A stretch of 64,000 bases of DNA from an uncultured Altererythrobacter sp. (GTDB taxonomy: Bacteria; Pseudomonadota; Alphaproteobacteria; Sphingomonadales; Sphingomonadaceae): contig CAMPIX010000007.1 in assembly GCA_946886565.1 (NCBI GenBank), positions 88,548 through 152,547 of the forward strand, given 5' to 3'. The translations under genes were made by a program, and so were the position numbers. The notes under the pieces were generated by a model, which worked only from the letters and a program-made list of their open reading frames with translations, ran no database searches and had not been told where the DNA came from. The first letter of the stretch is position 1; every line of letters starts with the position of its first letter. Below are positions 35,740-44,353 of the stretch, piece by piece.

Positions 35740-35865
35740 ATGAAGATCCGCAACAGCCTCAAGTCGCTCAAGGGCCGCCATCGCGATTGCCGCGTGATCC
35801 GTCGCCGCGGGCGCACCTACGTCATCAACAAGACCAACCGCCGCTTCAAGGCCCGCCAGGGCTGA
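35740..35865 (+). CDS. rpmJ: 50S ribosomal protein L36, zinc-independent type
   Basis: 41 residues from [16 protein letters not shown] to NRRFKARQG, an almost entirely basic protein of the large subunit. It contains only one Cys, so it lacks the four-ligand zinc ribbon of the short 37-residue form and belongs to the longer C-minus type usual in alphaproteobacteria. Too short for many gene finders. A hairpin terminator follows 47 bp after the stop. Confidence 0.97.
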   Translation: MKIRNSLKSLKGRHRDCRVIRRRGRTYVINKTNRRFKARQG

Positions 35866-35911
35866 TGCGGCTCGCGCCGCGACTCGCTCGCGGCCGCGAT
35901 GGAATCGAAGG

Positions 35912-35936
35912 GCCCTCGCGAAAGCGGGGGCTTTTT
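35912..35936 (+). terminator. Rho-independent terminator after rpmJ
   Basis: Stem GCCCTCGC/GCGGGGGC (one T-G pair) with a GAAA tetraloop, then five T. It ends only 3 bp before the HAD gene start, so that gene would need read-through or a promoter within this region. Confidence 0.85.
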
Positions 35937-35938
35937 GT

Positions 35939-36547
35939 ATGTCTGACGTAGAGGCCGTCGTATTCGACGTGGGCCGCGTGCTGGTGCAGTGGGAGCTGCG
36001 CGCGCTGTTCGCCAAGCTGATCGACGATCCGGCCGAGCTCGACCGCTTCCTCGCCGAAGTCGTCACCGAGGAATGGCACTTCCAGCACGACCGCGGCCGC
36101 CCGCTCGCCGCGATGGTGCCCGAGCGCCAGGCCCAGTTTCCCGAGCACGCGCACTTGATCGAGGCTTACGCCACGCGCTTTCTCGAGACCATTCCCGGCC
36201 CGGTTCCGGGCACCGCGGCGCTGGTCGAGCGGCTCGCGGCGCGCGGCGTGCCGCTCTACGCGATCACCAACTTCGGCGCCGAGTTCTGGGACATGTTCCG
36301 CCCGACCGCGCCGCTGCTCGACCGCTTCGGCGACATCGTCGTCTCGGGGCGCGAGAAGCTGGCCAAGCCCGATCCGGCGATCTTCGCGCTCGCCGCGCAG
36401 CGCTTCGGCCACGCGCCCGAGGCGATGCTGTTCATCGACGACAACCGCGCCAATATCGAGACCGCGCAGGCGCTCGGGTGGCAGGTCCATCATTTCGCCG
36501 ATGCTCCGGCGCTCGAACGCGATCTCGTCGCGCGCGAACTGATCTGA
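35939..36547 (+). CDS. HAD-family hydrolase (HAD-IA, YihX-like)
   Basis: 202 residues. Motif I is VVFDVGRVLVQW, where the first Asp is the nucleophile and the usual second Asp is Gly, as in the haloacid-dehalogenase/YihX subgroup. Motif II Thr/Ser is in YAITNFGAEFW, motif III Lys in KLAKPDPAIF, and motif IV FIDDNRANIETAQALGW is complete. It probably dephosphorylates a small sugar phosphate or similar metabolite. The ATG lies directly after the rpmJ terminator. A hairpin follows the stop, shared with the convergent CC_3452 gene. Confidence 0.9.
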   Translation: MSDVEAVVFDVGRVLVQWELRALFAKLIDDPAELDRFLAEVVTEEWHFQHDRGRPLAAMVPERQAQFPEHAHLIEAYATRFLETIPGPVPGTAALVERLAARGVPLYAITNFGAEFWDMFRPTAPLLDRFGDIVVSGREKLAKPDPAIFALAAQRFGHAPEAMLFIDDNRANIETAQALGWQVHHFADAPALERDLVARELI

Positions 36548-36580
36548 AAAAAGAGCCCCCGGCGCGGTGCCGGAGGCCCT
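36547..36580 (-). terminator. Terminator for the CC_3452-type gene
   Basis: On the minus strand GGGCCTCCGGCACCGCGCCGGGGGC forms a GC-rich stem and is followed by TC and six T. It sits directly after the HAD stop codon on the plus strand. Confidence 0.75.
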
Positions 36581-36619
36581 TGCAGTTGCCACCCATTCTG
36601 GAGAGGACGGGGTGGGGGA

Positions 36620-36961
36620 TTACTTGCCGTTGCAGCGGACGAGGTCTTCGGCGGGAAGCGTTTCGCCCGCTGCAGCAAAGGCAGTGACTTCGCCGAGCTC
36701 GCGCGATACGCGCTGGCAGACGACCACTGGGCGCGATCCGCCCTTGGCGGCGGTGCAGGTGGTGCCCTGGCACTGCCAGGCGAGCCCGCCGATCACGTTG
36801 GTCCGCTCGGCCGCAGGCGTGGCGAGCTCGACGGTGTAGAACGCCGCGCCGTTGGCCTGGGCCGGGGTTGGAGCAACGAGTGCGCCAAGGGTCAGCGCGC
36901 TGTAGACGAGCGCCAGCGAAGCCGCGCCCGCGGTGCGGAAGATGGGGGAGGAGAGGTTCAT
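36620..36961 (-). CDS. Secreted CC_3452-family protein
   Basis: 113 residues. A signal sequence ends near TPAQA (about residue 36). The mature part FYTVELATPAAERTN, LAWQCQGTTCTA, SRPVVVCQRV and DLVRCNGK matches a small exported family found in Caulobacter and sphingomonads, with four conserved cysteines likely forming two disulfides in the periplasm. Function unknown. It is divergent from the HxlR regulator gene, with 179 bp between starts, so HxlR could control it. Confidence 0.8.
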   Translation of the reverse strand: MNLSSPIFRTAGAASLALVYSALTLGALVAPTPAQANGAAFYTVELATPAAERTNVIGGLAWQCQGTTCTAAKGGSRPVVVCQRVSRELGEVTAFAAAGETLPAEDLVRCNGK

Positions 36962-37058
36962 CGGACTTGTCCTTGTACGCAGGGGCATTTATGACAATCA
37001 GGTTTCGATTAGATACCCGTTGCGAATCGCTACTTATCTCCATATACGATAGGTTGCA

Positions 37059-37078
37059 AGTGAAAACGTAGTTTCAAT
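37059..37078. promoter_or_regulatory. Possible operator palindrome upstream of the HxlR gene
   Basis: AAGTGAAA, six bases, then TTTCAATT: an imperfect inverted repeat with a perfect TGAAA/TTTCA core (37061-37065 and 37072-37076). It is AT-rich against a very GC-rich background and lies 63 bp before the regulator start, between two divergent genes. Autoregulation is inferred. Confidence 0.4.
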
Positions 37079-37140
37079 TTTGTGGCGACGCGGCTTCGGG
37101 CTACAGTTCATGCTAGATTGGGCGTCGGGAGAACGATGCG

Positions 37141-37686
37141 ATGGGTGACGTGAGAGAACCGCTACGCGAGCTGACCAGCTGCGGCTTGCCCGAGGCGCTC
37201 GAGGTCATGGGCGAGCGATGGAGCTTCATGATCCTGCGTGCGAGCTTCAACGGCCTGCATCACTTCGAGGAATTCCTGAGCGAGCTCGGCATCGCGCGGA
37301 ACATTCTCTCGAACCGCCTCGCCAAGCTGGTCGAGCACGGCATTCTCGACCGCCAGCCGTGCCCCGACGACCGGCGGCGGATAGAATATCGGCTGACCGA
37401 AAAGGGCTTCGACCTGCTCCCCGCGATGGTCGCGCTGCGCCAGTGGGGACAGAAATACGGATCGGAGGTGGTCGAAGACCCGGTGCTGGTCGACGAGTTC
37501 GACCGTCTGCCGATCGGACCGACCTCGATCCTGGCACACGATGGCCGCATCCTCGGCCCCAAGGACCTGCGCCTGGTCAAGCCCGACCGCGTGGGCTTTC
37601 GCGAAGACGGCACCCGTGCCAAGCCCGGCGACGCGCTCGACCGCGGCGACGTGGCCTATCTCGATAGGATCCAGGCGGCGGAGTAA
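37141..37686 (+). CDS. HxlR-family winged-helix transcriptional regulator
   Basis: 181 residues. The HxlR domain covers about residues 10-105: CGLPEALEVMGERWSFMIL with the signature Cys14, RASFNGLHHFEEFLSELG, IARNILSNRLAKLVEHGIL and the wing DDRRRIEYRLTEKG. HxlR regulators are dimeric one-component sensors, often of electrophiles or oxidants through the N-terminal Cys. About 70 C-terminal residues extend beyond the domain. It is divergent from the CC_3452-type gene, with a palindrome between them. Confidence 0.92.
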   Translation: MGDVREPLRELTSCGLPEALEVMGERWSFMILRASFNGLHHFEEFLSELGIARNILSNRLAKLVEHGILDRQPCPDDRRRIEYRLTEKGFDLLPAMVALRQWGQKYGSEVVEDPVLVDEFDRLPIGPTSILAHDGRILGPKDLRLVKPDRVGFREDGTRAKPGDALDRGDVAYLDRIQAAE

Positions 37687-37740
37687 AGTCGAGGCCCAAT
37701 GAGCTTGGGCCGATCGACGACCAGCCACTGCATTAACGTG

Positions 37741-37869
37741 GATCCTCCCCCCGGAGGGGGAGGGGGACCGCCGCCGCAGGCGGTGGTGGAGGGGTGTCCC
37801 GTGATCCGATAGGGCGACACCCCTCCGTCAGCCGCTAACGCGCCTGCCACCTCCCCTTGCAGTGGAGGA
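37741..37869. repeat. Palindromic intergenic repeat, family B, copy 1
   Basis: About 129 bp bounded by GATCCTCCCCC on the left and CTCCCCTTGCAGTGGAGGA on the right. The inner block GTGGTGGAGGGGTGTC pairs with GACACCCCTCCGTCAGCC. A second, more symmetrical copy is at 60793-60925. It is non-coding and fills most of the gap between the HxlR and HTH-DUF4019 genes. Confidence 0.8.
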
Positions 37870-37907
37870 ACGAATTCGTCCGGCTTCTTCACCGAACCTC
37901 CAATGCC

Positions 37908-38687
37908 CTAGTCGATGTAGTAGCCCGCCACCTTCCACTCCTGCCCCTCGCGGACCAGCGTGAGCGTTTCGACTGCGTTCGGCCGGTTGGTGAAGCTGGT
38001 GCGGAACTTGACCATCTCGTATCCCGCGGGCGGGGCGGGGACGCTGTCCTGGCTGATCGCGGTGCGCGAGACCACTTCGCCGACATCGCTGCGGACCTCG
38101 GTCGAGACCGAGGTCCACACCTCGAGCGTGTTCATCTCCTGAAACGACCGCGCGGTGGCTTCGTAGCTCGCGGCCCAGTCGCCCTCGCCGACCAGCGCGA
38201 GCCATTCGCGCGCCGAGCGCAGAACTTCCGAATCCGCAGCCGGGGCTGCCGCGGTGGCCTGCCCGGTTGGCGTAGGCTCGGTGAGCGCGGCCGAGGGCGC
38301 GGGCCCCTCGTGCAGCGTTGCCAGCGCGAGTGTTGCGAGAATCAGGGACATGACGACAACTCCTTTGATTGCCCAGGCGAAGCGGGTGCTCGCCTCTCGA
38401 CCGTCGTTCGGTGCGTCATGATCTGGCACGCCGGCGGCGGCGCCGGCTTCCCCCATTTGCTTGCCCACCAGAAAATCGGGGCCCCCGCCCTCCTTCGCGA
38501 GCAGTTGCCGCGCCGCCTCGCGGCTGCTCGAGACCGAGAGCTTGCGCCGCGCCACGCGCAGCCGCTCGTTGATCGTGTGGACCGATAGGCCGAGCTGGCG
38601 CGCGGTGGATTTCGCATCGTGCCCGCACACGATCAGGCGCAGCGTCTGCTTTTCCTTTTCAGTCAGCGCCTGGTAGCCCTGCGACAT
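37908..38687 (-). CDS. Membrane-bound LuxR-type HTH regulator with periplasmic DUF4019 domain
   Basis: 259 residues in three parts. An N-terminal GerE/LuxR helix-turn-helix covers about 8-66 (LTEKEKQTLRLIVCGHDA, then SVHTINERLRVARRKL). A single membrane segment lies near 105-125 (GVVVMSLILATLALATL). A C-terminal DUF4019 domain covers about 155-258 (REWLALVGEGDWAASYE to EWKVAGYYID). The topology predicts DNA binding in the cytoplasm and sensing in the periplasm, as in ToxR or CadC. ATG at 38687 is the best start since MSQGYQALTEKEKQ opens the HTH. The signal is unknown. Confidence 0.88.
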   Translation of the reverse strand: MSQGYQALTEKEKQTLRLIVCGHDAKSTARQLGLSVHTINERLRVARRKLSVSSSREAARQLLAKEGGGPDFLVGKQMGEAGAAAGVPDHDAPNDGREASTRFAWAIKGVVVMSLILATLALATLHEGPAPSAALTEPTPTGQATAAAPAADSEVLRSAREWLALVGEGDWAASYEATARSFQEMNTLEVWTSVSTEVRSDVGEVVSRTAISQDSVPAPPAGYEMVKFRTSFTNRPNAVETLTLVREGQEWKVAGYYID

Positions 38688-38817
38688 GCGTTCGCCCGTA
38701 TTCGCCTCGTCTCGTGCGAAAAGTCTAGGATGCGGCCCGCAGGCCATCCACCCCTAAAAAATCGTAGGCGCACCCTCGATGGCGACAGGCAGCGCGCGCA
38801 GCGCTAGAGCCGACCCG

Positions 38818-39045
38818 ATGCCCGCCCCCTATCACCCGCCGGTCAAGCGTTCGGTCGAGATCGCCGGGCACAAAACCTCGATCAGCCTCGAGCCGCTGTT
38901 CTGGGACATGCTGCGCGACGCCGCCGCGCGCGAGGGACTACCGGTGAATGCCCTGGTCGCGCGGATCGACGAGGAGCGGATCGCGGCCGAGACCCCGCCG
39001 GGCCTCGCCGGAGCGATCCGGCTGTGGCTGGTCGCCAACGCCTGA
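38818..39045 (+). CDS. Ribbon-helix-helix domain protein (75 residues)
   Basis: MPAPYHPPVKRSVEIAGHKT, then SISLEPLFWDMLRDAAAREG and LPVNALVARIDEERI form the beta-strand and two helices of the RHH_4 fold found in small alphaproteobacterial proteins. No toxin gene is adjacent, so it is more likely a stand-alone DNA-binding protein than an antitoxin. It is convergent with the following small gene. Confidence 0.82.
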   Translation: MPAPYHPPVKRSVEIAGHKTSISLEPLFWDMLRDAAAREGLPVNALVARIDEERIAAETPPGLAGAIRLWLVANA

Positions 39046-39102
39046 CACGAAAGGGCCGGACCGCGAGGCCCGACCCGTCCGGCCGCATCAGGGCGAAGCG
39101 CC

Positions 39103-39327
39103 TCAGTACGTGGAGGGAGGATCGCTCGCCGGGAAGCTCTCGTCGCTCGCTTCGTCGGTCTTGCTCCAGCGCTTGGGTTTGTCGCGCATGGCCTCGGGCC
39201 CGGCATCGCGCACGCTGGCGTCGCCCTGATTGCCGGCGAAGGCCGCGCGATCGGACTTCTGGTTCTCGTAGAACTTGTACCCGACGTAGCCGAGGGCGCC
39301 GAGCGCCGCGAGTTTCAACAGTGCCAT
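39103..39327 (-). CDS. Small hypothetical protein with SDESFPASDPP tail (74 residues)
   Basis: The N-terminus MALLKLAALGALGYVGYKFY is a single membrane segment; the rest is hydrophilic and ends DEASDESFPASDPPSTY. The SDESFPASDPP tail occurs in many short bacterial proteins of unknown role. Possible ribosome site GGAGTCC precedes the ATG on the minus strand. It lies 61 bp downstream of murA, same strand, and may be co-transcribed with it. Confidence 0.75.
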   Translation of the reverse strand: MALLKLAALGALGYVGYKFYENQKSDRAAFAGNQGDASVRDAGPEAMRDKPKRWSKTDEASDESFPASDPPSTY

Positions 39328-39388
39328 GGAAGGGACTCCTTTCGACTCGCCAACGCGGCGCACGGCGGAAAGGTCCGGGCGCGCGAGA

Positions 39389-40672
39389 CTATTCGTCGCC
39401 GACGCGTTCGACCTGCGCGCCGACCAGCGCGAGCTTCTCCTCGAGCCGCTCGTAGCCGCGGTCGAGGTGGTAGAGCCGGCGCACCTCGGTCCGCCCTTCG
39501 GCCGCAAGCCCGGCGATGACCAGGCTCATCGAAGCCCGCAGGTCGGTCGCCATCACCTCGGCCCCGGTCAGCCGCTCGACGCCGTGCACGATCGCCGTGC
39601 GGCCCGAGGTCTCGATATGCGCGCCCATGCGGTTCAGTTCGGGCACGTGCATGTAGCGGTTCTCGAAGATCGTCTCGGTCAGCACGCTCGCGCCCTCGGC
39701 GCGGGTCAGCAGCGCCATCAGCTGCGCCTGCATGTCGGTCGCGAGGCCGGGGTAGGGCGCGGTCGAGAGGTTGACCGCCTTCAATCTGCCGTCCGCTGCG
39801 ATCCGCACCCCCTTGCCCTCGCTCGCGGCGTGCACGCCGATGTTGCGCAGCGCGTGGAGCGTCGCCTGCATCTCCTCCGCCTTCGCGCCTGCGAGCAGCA
39901 CCTCGCCTCCGGTGATCGCCGCCGCACATGCGTAGGAGCCCGCCTCGATCCGGTCCGCCATCACCCGGTAGGTCGCGCCGTGCAGCCGCTTCACGCCGTG
40001 GACCGTCAGGTCCGAACTGCCGATGCCCTCGATCTCCGCGCCCATCGCGACGAGCAGGTTGCACAAGTCGACGATCTCGGGCTCGCGCGCGGCGTTGAAC
40101 AGGCGGCAGGTGCCGTTGGCGAGCGCCGCGGCCATCAGCGCGTTCTCGGTCGCACCGACCGAGACCACCGGGAAGTCGAACTCGCCGCCTGGCAGCCCGC
40201 CGTCGGGCGCGTGGGCGCGGACGTAGCCCTGCGCGAGCTCGATCTCGGCCCCGAACGCCTCCAGCGCCTTCAGGTGCAGGTCGATCGGACGGTTGCCGAT
40301 CGCGCAACCGCCGGGCAGCGAGACGGTCGCCTCGCCCATCCGCGCGAGCATCGGGCCCAATACGAGGATCGAGGCGCGCATCTTGCGCACCAGCTCGTAA
40401 GGCGCGACCGTGCTCGTAATCCGCGGCGCTTCGAGCGTCATTACCCGCCCGAAGTCCTCCGGCCGCGTGCCCTGGATCGAGGTGGTGACCCCGAACTGGT
40501 TCATCAGGTGCTGGAACCCGTCGATGTCCGCCAGCCGCGGCAGGTTGCGCAGCGTCAGCGGCTCTTCGGTCAGCAGCGCGCAGGGGATCAGCGTGAGCGC
40601 GGCGTTCTTCGCGCCCGAGATCGGAATCGTGCCGGAAAGGCGCTTGCCGCCTTCGATGATGATCTTGTCCAT
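39389..40672 (-). CDS. murA: UDP-N-acetylglucosamine 1-carboxyvinyltransferase
   Basis: 427 residues, normal length. It transfers enolpyruvate from PEP to UDP-GlcNAc, the first committed step of peptidoglycan synthesis, in the cytoplasm. The catalytic Cys123 lies in [16 protein letters not shown], so the enzyme has the fosfomycin-targeted residue rather than Asp. The N-terminal [13 protein letters not shown] includes the catalytic Lys22 region. A family-A repeat element lies directly upstream of the start. Confidence 0.97.
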   Translation of the reverse strand: MDKIIIEGGKRLSGTIPISGAKNAALTLIPCALLTEEPLTLRNLPRLADIDGFQHLMNQFGVTTSIQGTRPEDFGRVMTLEAPRITSTVAPYELVRKMRASILVLGPMLARMGEATVSLPGGCAIGNRPIDLHLKALEAFGAEIELAQGYVRAHAPDGGLPGGEFDFPVVSVGATENALMAAALANGTCRLFNAAREPEIVDLCNLLVAMGAEIEGIGSSDLTVHGVKRLHGATYRVMADRIEAGSYACAAAITGGEVLLAGAKAEEMQATLHALRNIGVHAASEGKGVRIAADGRLKAVNLSTAPYPGLATDMQAQLMALLTRAEGASVLTETIFENRYMHVPELNRMGAHIETSGRTAIVHGVERLTGAEVMATDLRASMSLVIAGLAAEGRTEVRRLYHLDRGYERLEEKLALVGAQVERVGDE

Positions 40673-40710
40673 TGGCGCGCTTTAACGTCCCTCAAGCGCT
40701 GCACAAGAAG

Positions 40711-40955
40711 TTGGTTCGTGCAGAGGGCGCAGCGAAGCTGAGAACTCCGAGGAGAAATGGGTTTGGCTCACGCAAAGGCGCGAAGACGCGAAAAGATCGT
40801 ATCGACTCGCGCCGAAGGCGCATTACCTGCAAGTGCTGCGCGCGAAGATGGAACCCGGCTCTGCCGCGAGCACGCCGTCTTCGCGCCTAGCGTGAAAAAA
40901 TACGTCTTTGCGCCCTCCAGCTTCTCTGGGGGCTCCTGCGGAACGAAAAATCTAT
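40711..40955. repeat. Palindromic intergenic repeat element, family A, copy 3 (composite)
   Basis: TTGGTTCGTGCAGAGGGCGC at the left end resembles copies 1 and 2. Inside is a second pair of ends, TTTGGCTCACGCAAAGGCGC and the inverse ending GCGCCTAGCGTGAAAAA. The centre has GCGCCGAAGGCGCATTACCT, close to the motif in copy 1. The structure looks like one element inserted in another or an element with two inverted-repeat layers. It occupies most of the 371-bp gap between the divergent murA and dnaB genes; dnaB promoter sequence should lie at 40956-41043. Confidence 0.65.
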
Positions 40956-41043
40956 CCCTCCGAGCGTCATCCCCGCTATCCACAAGCACGCATATCCTCA
41001 CACCTATTGCCATCGCGCGGCGGGCCTGCGCACAAGGCCGCCG

Positions 41044-42558
41044 ATGGCCGACCAAGACCTTATGATCCGCCCCGACGCCGAGGCCCAGCCGGGCCGCGCG
41101 CTGCCCGCCAATATCGAGGCCGAGGCGGCGTTTCTCGGCGCGGTGCTGATCGACAACCGGGTGATCGAGGAGCTGCCGGTCGCGGTGCGGCCCGAGCATT
41201 TCTTCGAACCCGTACACCAGCGCATCTACGAGCGCGTGCTGACCCTGCTCGACCGCAACGCCGTGGTCACTCCGGTCACGCTCAAGCCCTACTTCGAAGC
41301 CGACGAGGCGCTGAAGGAACTGGGCGGGATCACCTATCTCGCGCAGCTCACCGCCGACGGGCAGGGCCTGCTCGCCCCGCGCGAGCTGGCGCAGCAGATC
41401 TACGACCTGGCGCTGCTGCGCGAACTGGTCAGCGTTGGGCGCACGCTGGTCGAGGGCGCGCTCGACACGAGCGAGGACGTGGCACCGATGGACCGCATCG
41501 CGCAGGCCGAGGCAGACCTGTTCAAGGTCGCCGAGGGCGCATCGGTCAGCAGCGAGGCCGCGAGCTTCGGCATGGCGACCAACAAGGCGCTCGGGATGAT
41601 CGAACTGGCGATCAACTCGGGCGGCCATATCTCGGGCAAGACCTCGGGCTTCACCTCGATCAACGACAAGTGCGGCGGTTTACACAAGTCCGATCTCATC
41701 ATCCTCGCCGGGCGTCCGGGCATGGGCAAGTCCTCGCTCGCGACCAACATCGCCTTCAACTGCGCCGACCGGCTGCTGCGCGACCGGCGCGACACGATCG
41801 ACGAGGAGAAGTCGGTCGGCGCAGGCGTCGCCATGTTCAGCCTCGAGATGAGCGCCGACCAGCTCGCGACGCGTATTCTGGCGGAGCAGGCGGGGATCAG
41901 CTCCGAAGCGCTGCGCATGGGCAAGATCAGCCGCGACGACTTCCAGAAACTCTCGTTCGCCAGCCAGCGGCTCGCCGAGCTGCCGCTGTTCATCGACGAC
42001 ACCCCTGCGCTCACCATCGCCGCGCTGCGCACCCGCGCGCGGCGATTGAAGCGCAAGCACGACATCGGGCTGGTGGTCGTCGACTACCTCCAGCTCCTGC
42101 AAGGCTCGGGCCGCGCCAGCGACAACCGGGTGAACGAGATTTCGGAGATCAGCCGCGGCTTGAAGACGCTCGCCAAGGAACTCGACGTGCCGGTGATCGC
42201 GCTCTCGCAGCTCAGCCGCGCGGTCGAGCAGCGCGACGACAAGCGCCCGATGCTCTCGGACCTGCGCGAATCGGGTTCGATCGAGCAGGACGCCGACATG
42301 GTGTGGTTCATTTACCGCGAGGACTATTATGTCGCCGCGCGCGAACCCAAGCGCCCGGTCGAGAGCGACGACGCCAAGACCCACGAGGCACACGAAGCCT
42401 GGGCGAGCGAAATGGAGCGGGTGTTCGGTCTTGCCGAGCTGATCGTCGCGAAACAACGGCACGGCGCCACCGGCAAGGTGCGGCTGCGCTTCGAACCCCG
42501 GATCACGCGCTTCTCCGATCTGGCCGAAGAGGATCGGCGCTCGAACGACTACGACTAG
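41044..42558 (+). CDS. dnaB: Replicative DNA helicase
   Basis: 504 residues. The N-terminal helical domain (about 18-125: [15 protein letters not shown]) binds primase. The C-terminal RecA-like domain has Walker [14 protein letters not shown] near 220-232, Walker [10 protein letters not shown] and the [10 protein letters not shown] motif. It unwinds DNA at the replication fork as a hexamer. No intein interrupts it. A short Asp/Arg-rich tail ends the protein. Confidence 0.97.
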   Translation: MADQDLMIRPDAEAQPGRALPANIEAEAAFLGAVLIDNRVIEELPVAVRPEHFFEPVHQRIYERVLTLLDRNAVVTPVTLKPYFEADEALKELGGITYLAQLTADGQGLLAPRELAQQIYDLALLRELVSVGRTLVEGALDTSEDVAPMDRIAQAEADLFKVAEGASVSSEAASFGMATNKALGMIELAINSGGHISGKTSGFTSINDKCGGLHKSDLIILAGRPGMGKSSLATNIAFNCADRLLRDRRDTIDEEKSVGAGVAMFSLEMSADQLATRILAEQAGISSEALRMGKISRDDFQKLSFASQRLAELPLFIDDTPALTIAALRTRARRLKRKHDIGLVVVDYLQLLQGSGRASDNRVNEISEISRGLKTLAKELDVPVIALSQLSRAVEQRDDKRPMLSDLRESGSIEQDADMVWFIYREDYYVAAREPKRPVESDDAKTHEAHEAWASEMERVFGLAELIVAKQRHGATGKVRLRFEPRITRFSDLAEEDRRSNDYD

Positions 42559-42584
42559 CGTCTCACGATCCGGGTGATCTGGGA

Positions 42585-43787
42585 CTAAAGCCCCAGGTTC
42601 AGCCGCCGGCTTACCGTGTAGTCGACCACCGAGACGAGCAGCCAGCCGAGATTCCAGCGAATGCGGTTCCACAGCGTCGCGCGGGCCTTGTGGAGCGAGG
42701 GCGTGATCCGTTGCGATGCCTCCACATGATGCGACACGAATTCGCGCATCCGCTCGGCAAGCGCGGCGTCCTTCACCTGCAGCATGAGCTCGAGATTGAG
42801 GTAGAGGCTGCGCATGTCGAAATTGGCGCTGCCCAGATAGACCGTGTCGTCCAGCACGATCAGCTTGGTGTGCAGCTTGCACGGCTGGAACTCCCACACG
42901 CCGGCGCGCTTGCGCAGCAGGTAGTCGTAGAGCGACCGGGTCGCCCCGATAGTCGCGCCGTTGTCGCTCTTGCCCGCCATCACCAGCCGGGTTTCGCCCT
43001 TTGCCGCGATGCGGCCGATCCGGCGCAGCAAGCGGTTGGGTGGCGAGAAGTAGGCCATCAGCATGTCGAGACGCTCGCCGCGGATCAGGTCGTCGCTGAC
43101 GCAGCGCGCCCAGGTCGAGAGCCCGCGCGTCGGCCCGCCGACCAGCCACCGCGCGCCGCCCGAAGTCCAGTCCCAGCTTTTCACCGCATGGCGGATCTTG
43201 CGGAACTTGCCGTCGTCGACGTCGCACCAGCCCTCGAGCCGGGCGAACCATTCGGCGAGCCCTGCGACCGCCGGCCCCTCGATCCCGATCGCGAGGTCGC
43301 TCCACCCGTTTGCTTCGGGCAGCGCGAAATACGAATCCTCGATGTTGAACCCGCCGAAGATCGCACGCTCGTCGTCGGCGACGACCATCTTCTGATGATT
43401 GCGTATCAGGTAGCGCTGGGTCCAGCGCGGACTGAAGCAATAGACTATCGCCCCGGATGCGCGCAGCGGTGCAAGGAAGGCGTCGCTGGCCGAGGCTCCG
43501 AAGCTGTCGACGATCAGCGTGACCGCGACTCCGCGCCCGGCCGCCTCGATCAGCGCCTCGCGCAGCGCGGTGCCGGTGCGGTCCTCGGCATAGATGTAGA
43601 AACACAGCTTGAGCGAGCGGCGCGCGGCGCGGACCATCGCGAACAGCGCCTCGCGGCGGTCCTCGCCCGCGGGGTAGAAGGTGAGAGCCTGGCCGCAGGC
43701 CTCGACCGCGAACGGTTCGGGCTCGGTAAAAGCGGTGTCCGGCGCGCCGCACTCTCCGCGCTCGCAATAAAGGTCGCCGCCCGCCAT
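42585..43787 (-). CDS. Phospholipase D-like / cardiolipin synthase family protein
   Basis: 400 residues with two HKD motifs, [16 protein letters not shown] near residue 125 and [17 protein letters not shown] near 305, each H-x-K-x4-D, forming one active site. There is no N-terminal membrane pair, unlike ClsA. The C-terminal tail [18 protein letters not shown] is hydrophobic and may attach to the membrane. It probably joins or cleaves phospholipids. It is divergent from rpoZ and convergent with dnaB, 26 bp from its stop. Confidence 0.9.
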   Translation of the reverse strand: MAGGDLYCERGECGAPDTAFTEPEPFAVEACGQALTFYPAGEDRREALFAMVRAARRSLKLCFYIYAEDRTGTALREALIEAAGRGVAVTLIVDSFGASASDAFLAPLRASGAIVYCFSPRWTQRYLIRNHQKMVVADDERAIFGGFNIEDSYFALPEANGWSDLAIGIEGPAVAGLAEWFARLEGWCDVDDGKFRKIRHAVKSWDWTSGGARWLVGGPTRGLSTWARCVSDDLIRGERLDMLMAYFSPPNRLLRRIGRIAAKGETRLVMAGKSDNGATIGATRSLYDYLLRKRAGVWEFQPCKLHTKLIVLDDTVYLGSANFDMRSLYLNLELMLQVKDAALAERMREFVSHHVEASQRITPSLHKARATLWNRIRWNLGWLLVSVVDYTVSRRLNLGL

Positions 43788-43826
43788 CGGTCGGGCTTAC
43801 GCGCGCGCGGGCCGGGGCGCAAATCC

Positions 43827-43855
43827 TTGACTCTCGTGCGCCGAACGCCTAGCTC
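43827..43855 (+). promoter_or_regulatory. Predicted rpoZ promoter
   Basis: TTGACT (43827-43832), 17-bp spacer, TAGCTC (43850-43855), 40 bp before the rpoZ ATG. Confidence 0.55.
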
Positions 43856-43895
43856 GCGCGCTCTTCCGCACAACCATTTGCTACCGGAGTGCCAT

Positions 43896-44240
43896 ATGGC
43901 GCGCGTTACCGTCGAAGATTGCGTCGACAAGGTTCCCAACCGTTTCGATCTCGTCCTGCTTTCCGCGCAGCGCGCGCGCGAAATCTCGGGCGGGGCCGAG
44001 CTGACCATCGACCGCGACCGCGACAAGAATCCGGTCGTGGCGCTGCGCGAGATCGCCGAGCAGACGATCCGCCCGAAGGAACTGGCCGAATCGCTGACGG
44101 TCAACCTGCAGAAGATCCTTCCCGACGACGAGGACGAGGCCGACGAGATCGGCTCGCTCAGCCAGTCGGCCGAGGCGCTGCGCATCACCGCGTCGGCCCC
44201 GGCGCGCTCGACTTCGATCGGCTCCGACTACGACGGCTGA
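43896..44240 (+). CDS. rpoZ: RNA polymerase omega subunit
   Basis: 114 residues. [33 protein letters not shown] and [15 protein letters not shown] are the conserved omega core (residues 1-70); the rest is an acidic tail. Omega helps assemble and stabilise the beta-prime subunit. ATG at 43896 opens the conserved sequence; upstream frame is not coding. No spoT/relA gene follows, unlike in enterobacteria. A hairpin terminator follows the stop. Confidence 0.97.
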   Translation: MARVTVEDCVDKVPNRFDLVLLSAQRAREISGGAELTIDRDRDKNPVVALREIAEQTIRPKELAESLTVNLQKILPDDEDEADEIGSLSQSAEALRITASAPARSTSIGSDYDG

Positions 44241-44265
44241 CGGTTTGCCGGATACCGTTTCGATG

Positions 44266-44291
44266 GGGCCGCCCGCGAGGGCGGCCCTTTT
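44266..44291 (+). terminator. Rho-independent terminator after rpoZ
   Basis: Perfect 9-bp stem GGGCCGCCC/GGGCGGCCC with GCGA loop, then TTTT. Confidence 0.88.
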
Positions 44292-44353
44292 CGCATCCGC
44301 GCCCGGTCGCGAAGCGCTTTTCTCCGCCGCCTTACCCGACTAGAACACCGCCC

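Noticed and set aside
38818..39045. The ribbon-helix-helix protein as an antitoxin
   Set aside because: No toxin-like ORF adjoins it on the same strand; the neighbouring small gene is convergent and is a membrane peptide.
40908..44240. A 1,110-codon frame running through dnaB, the PLD gene and rpoZ
   Set aside because: It is out of frame with dnaB, antisense to the PLD gene and only becomes sensible in its last part, which is rpoZ starting at 43896.
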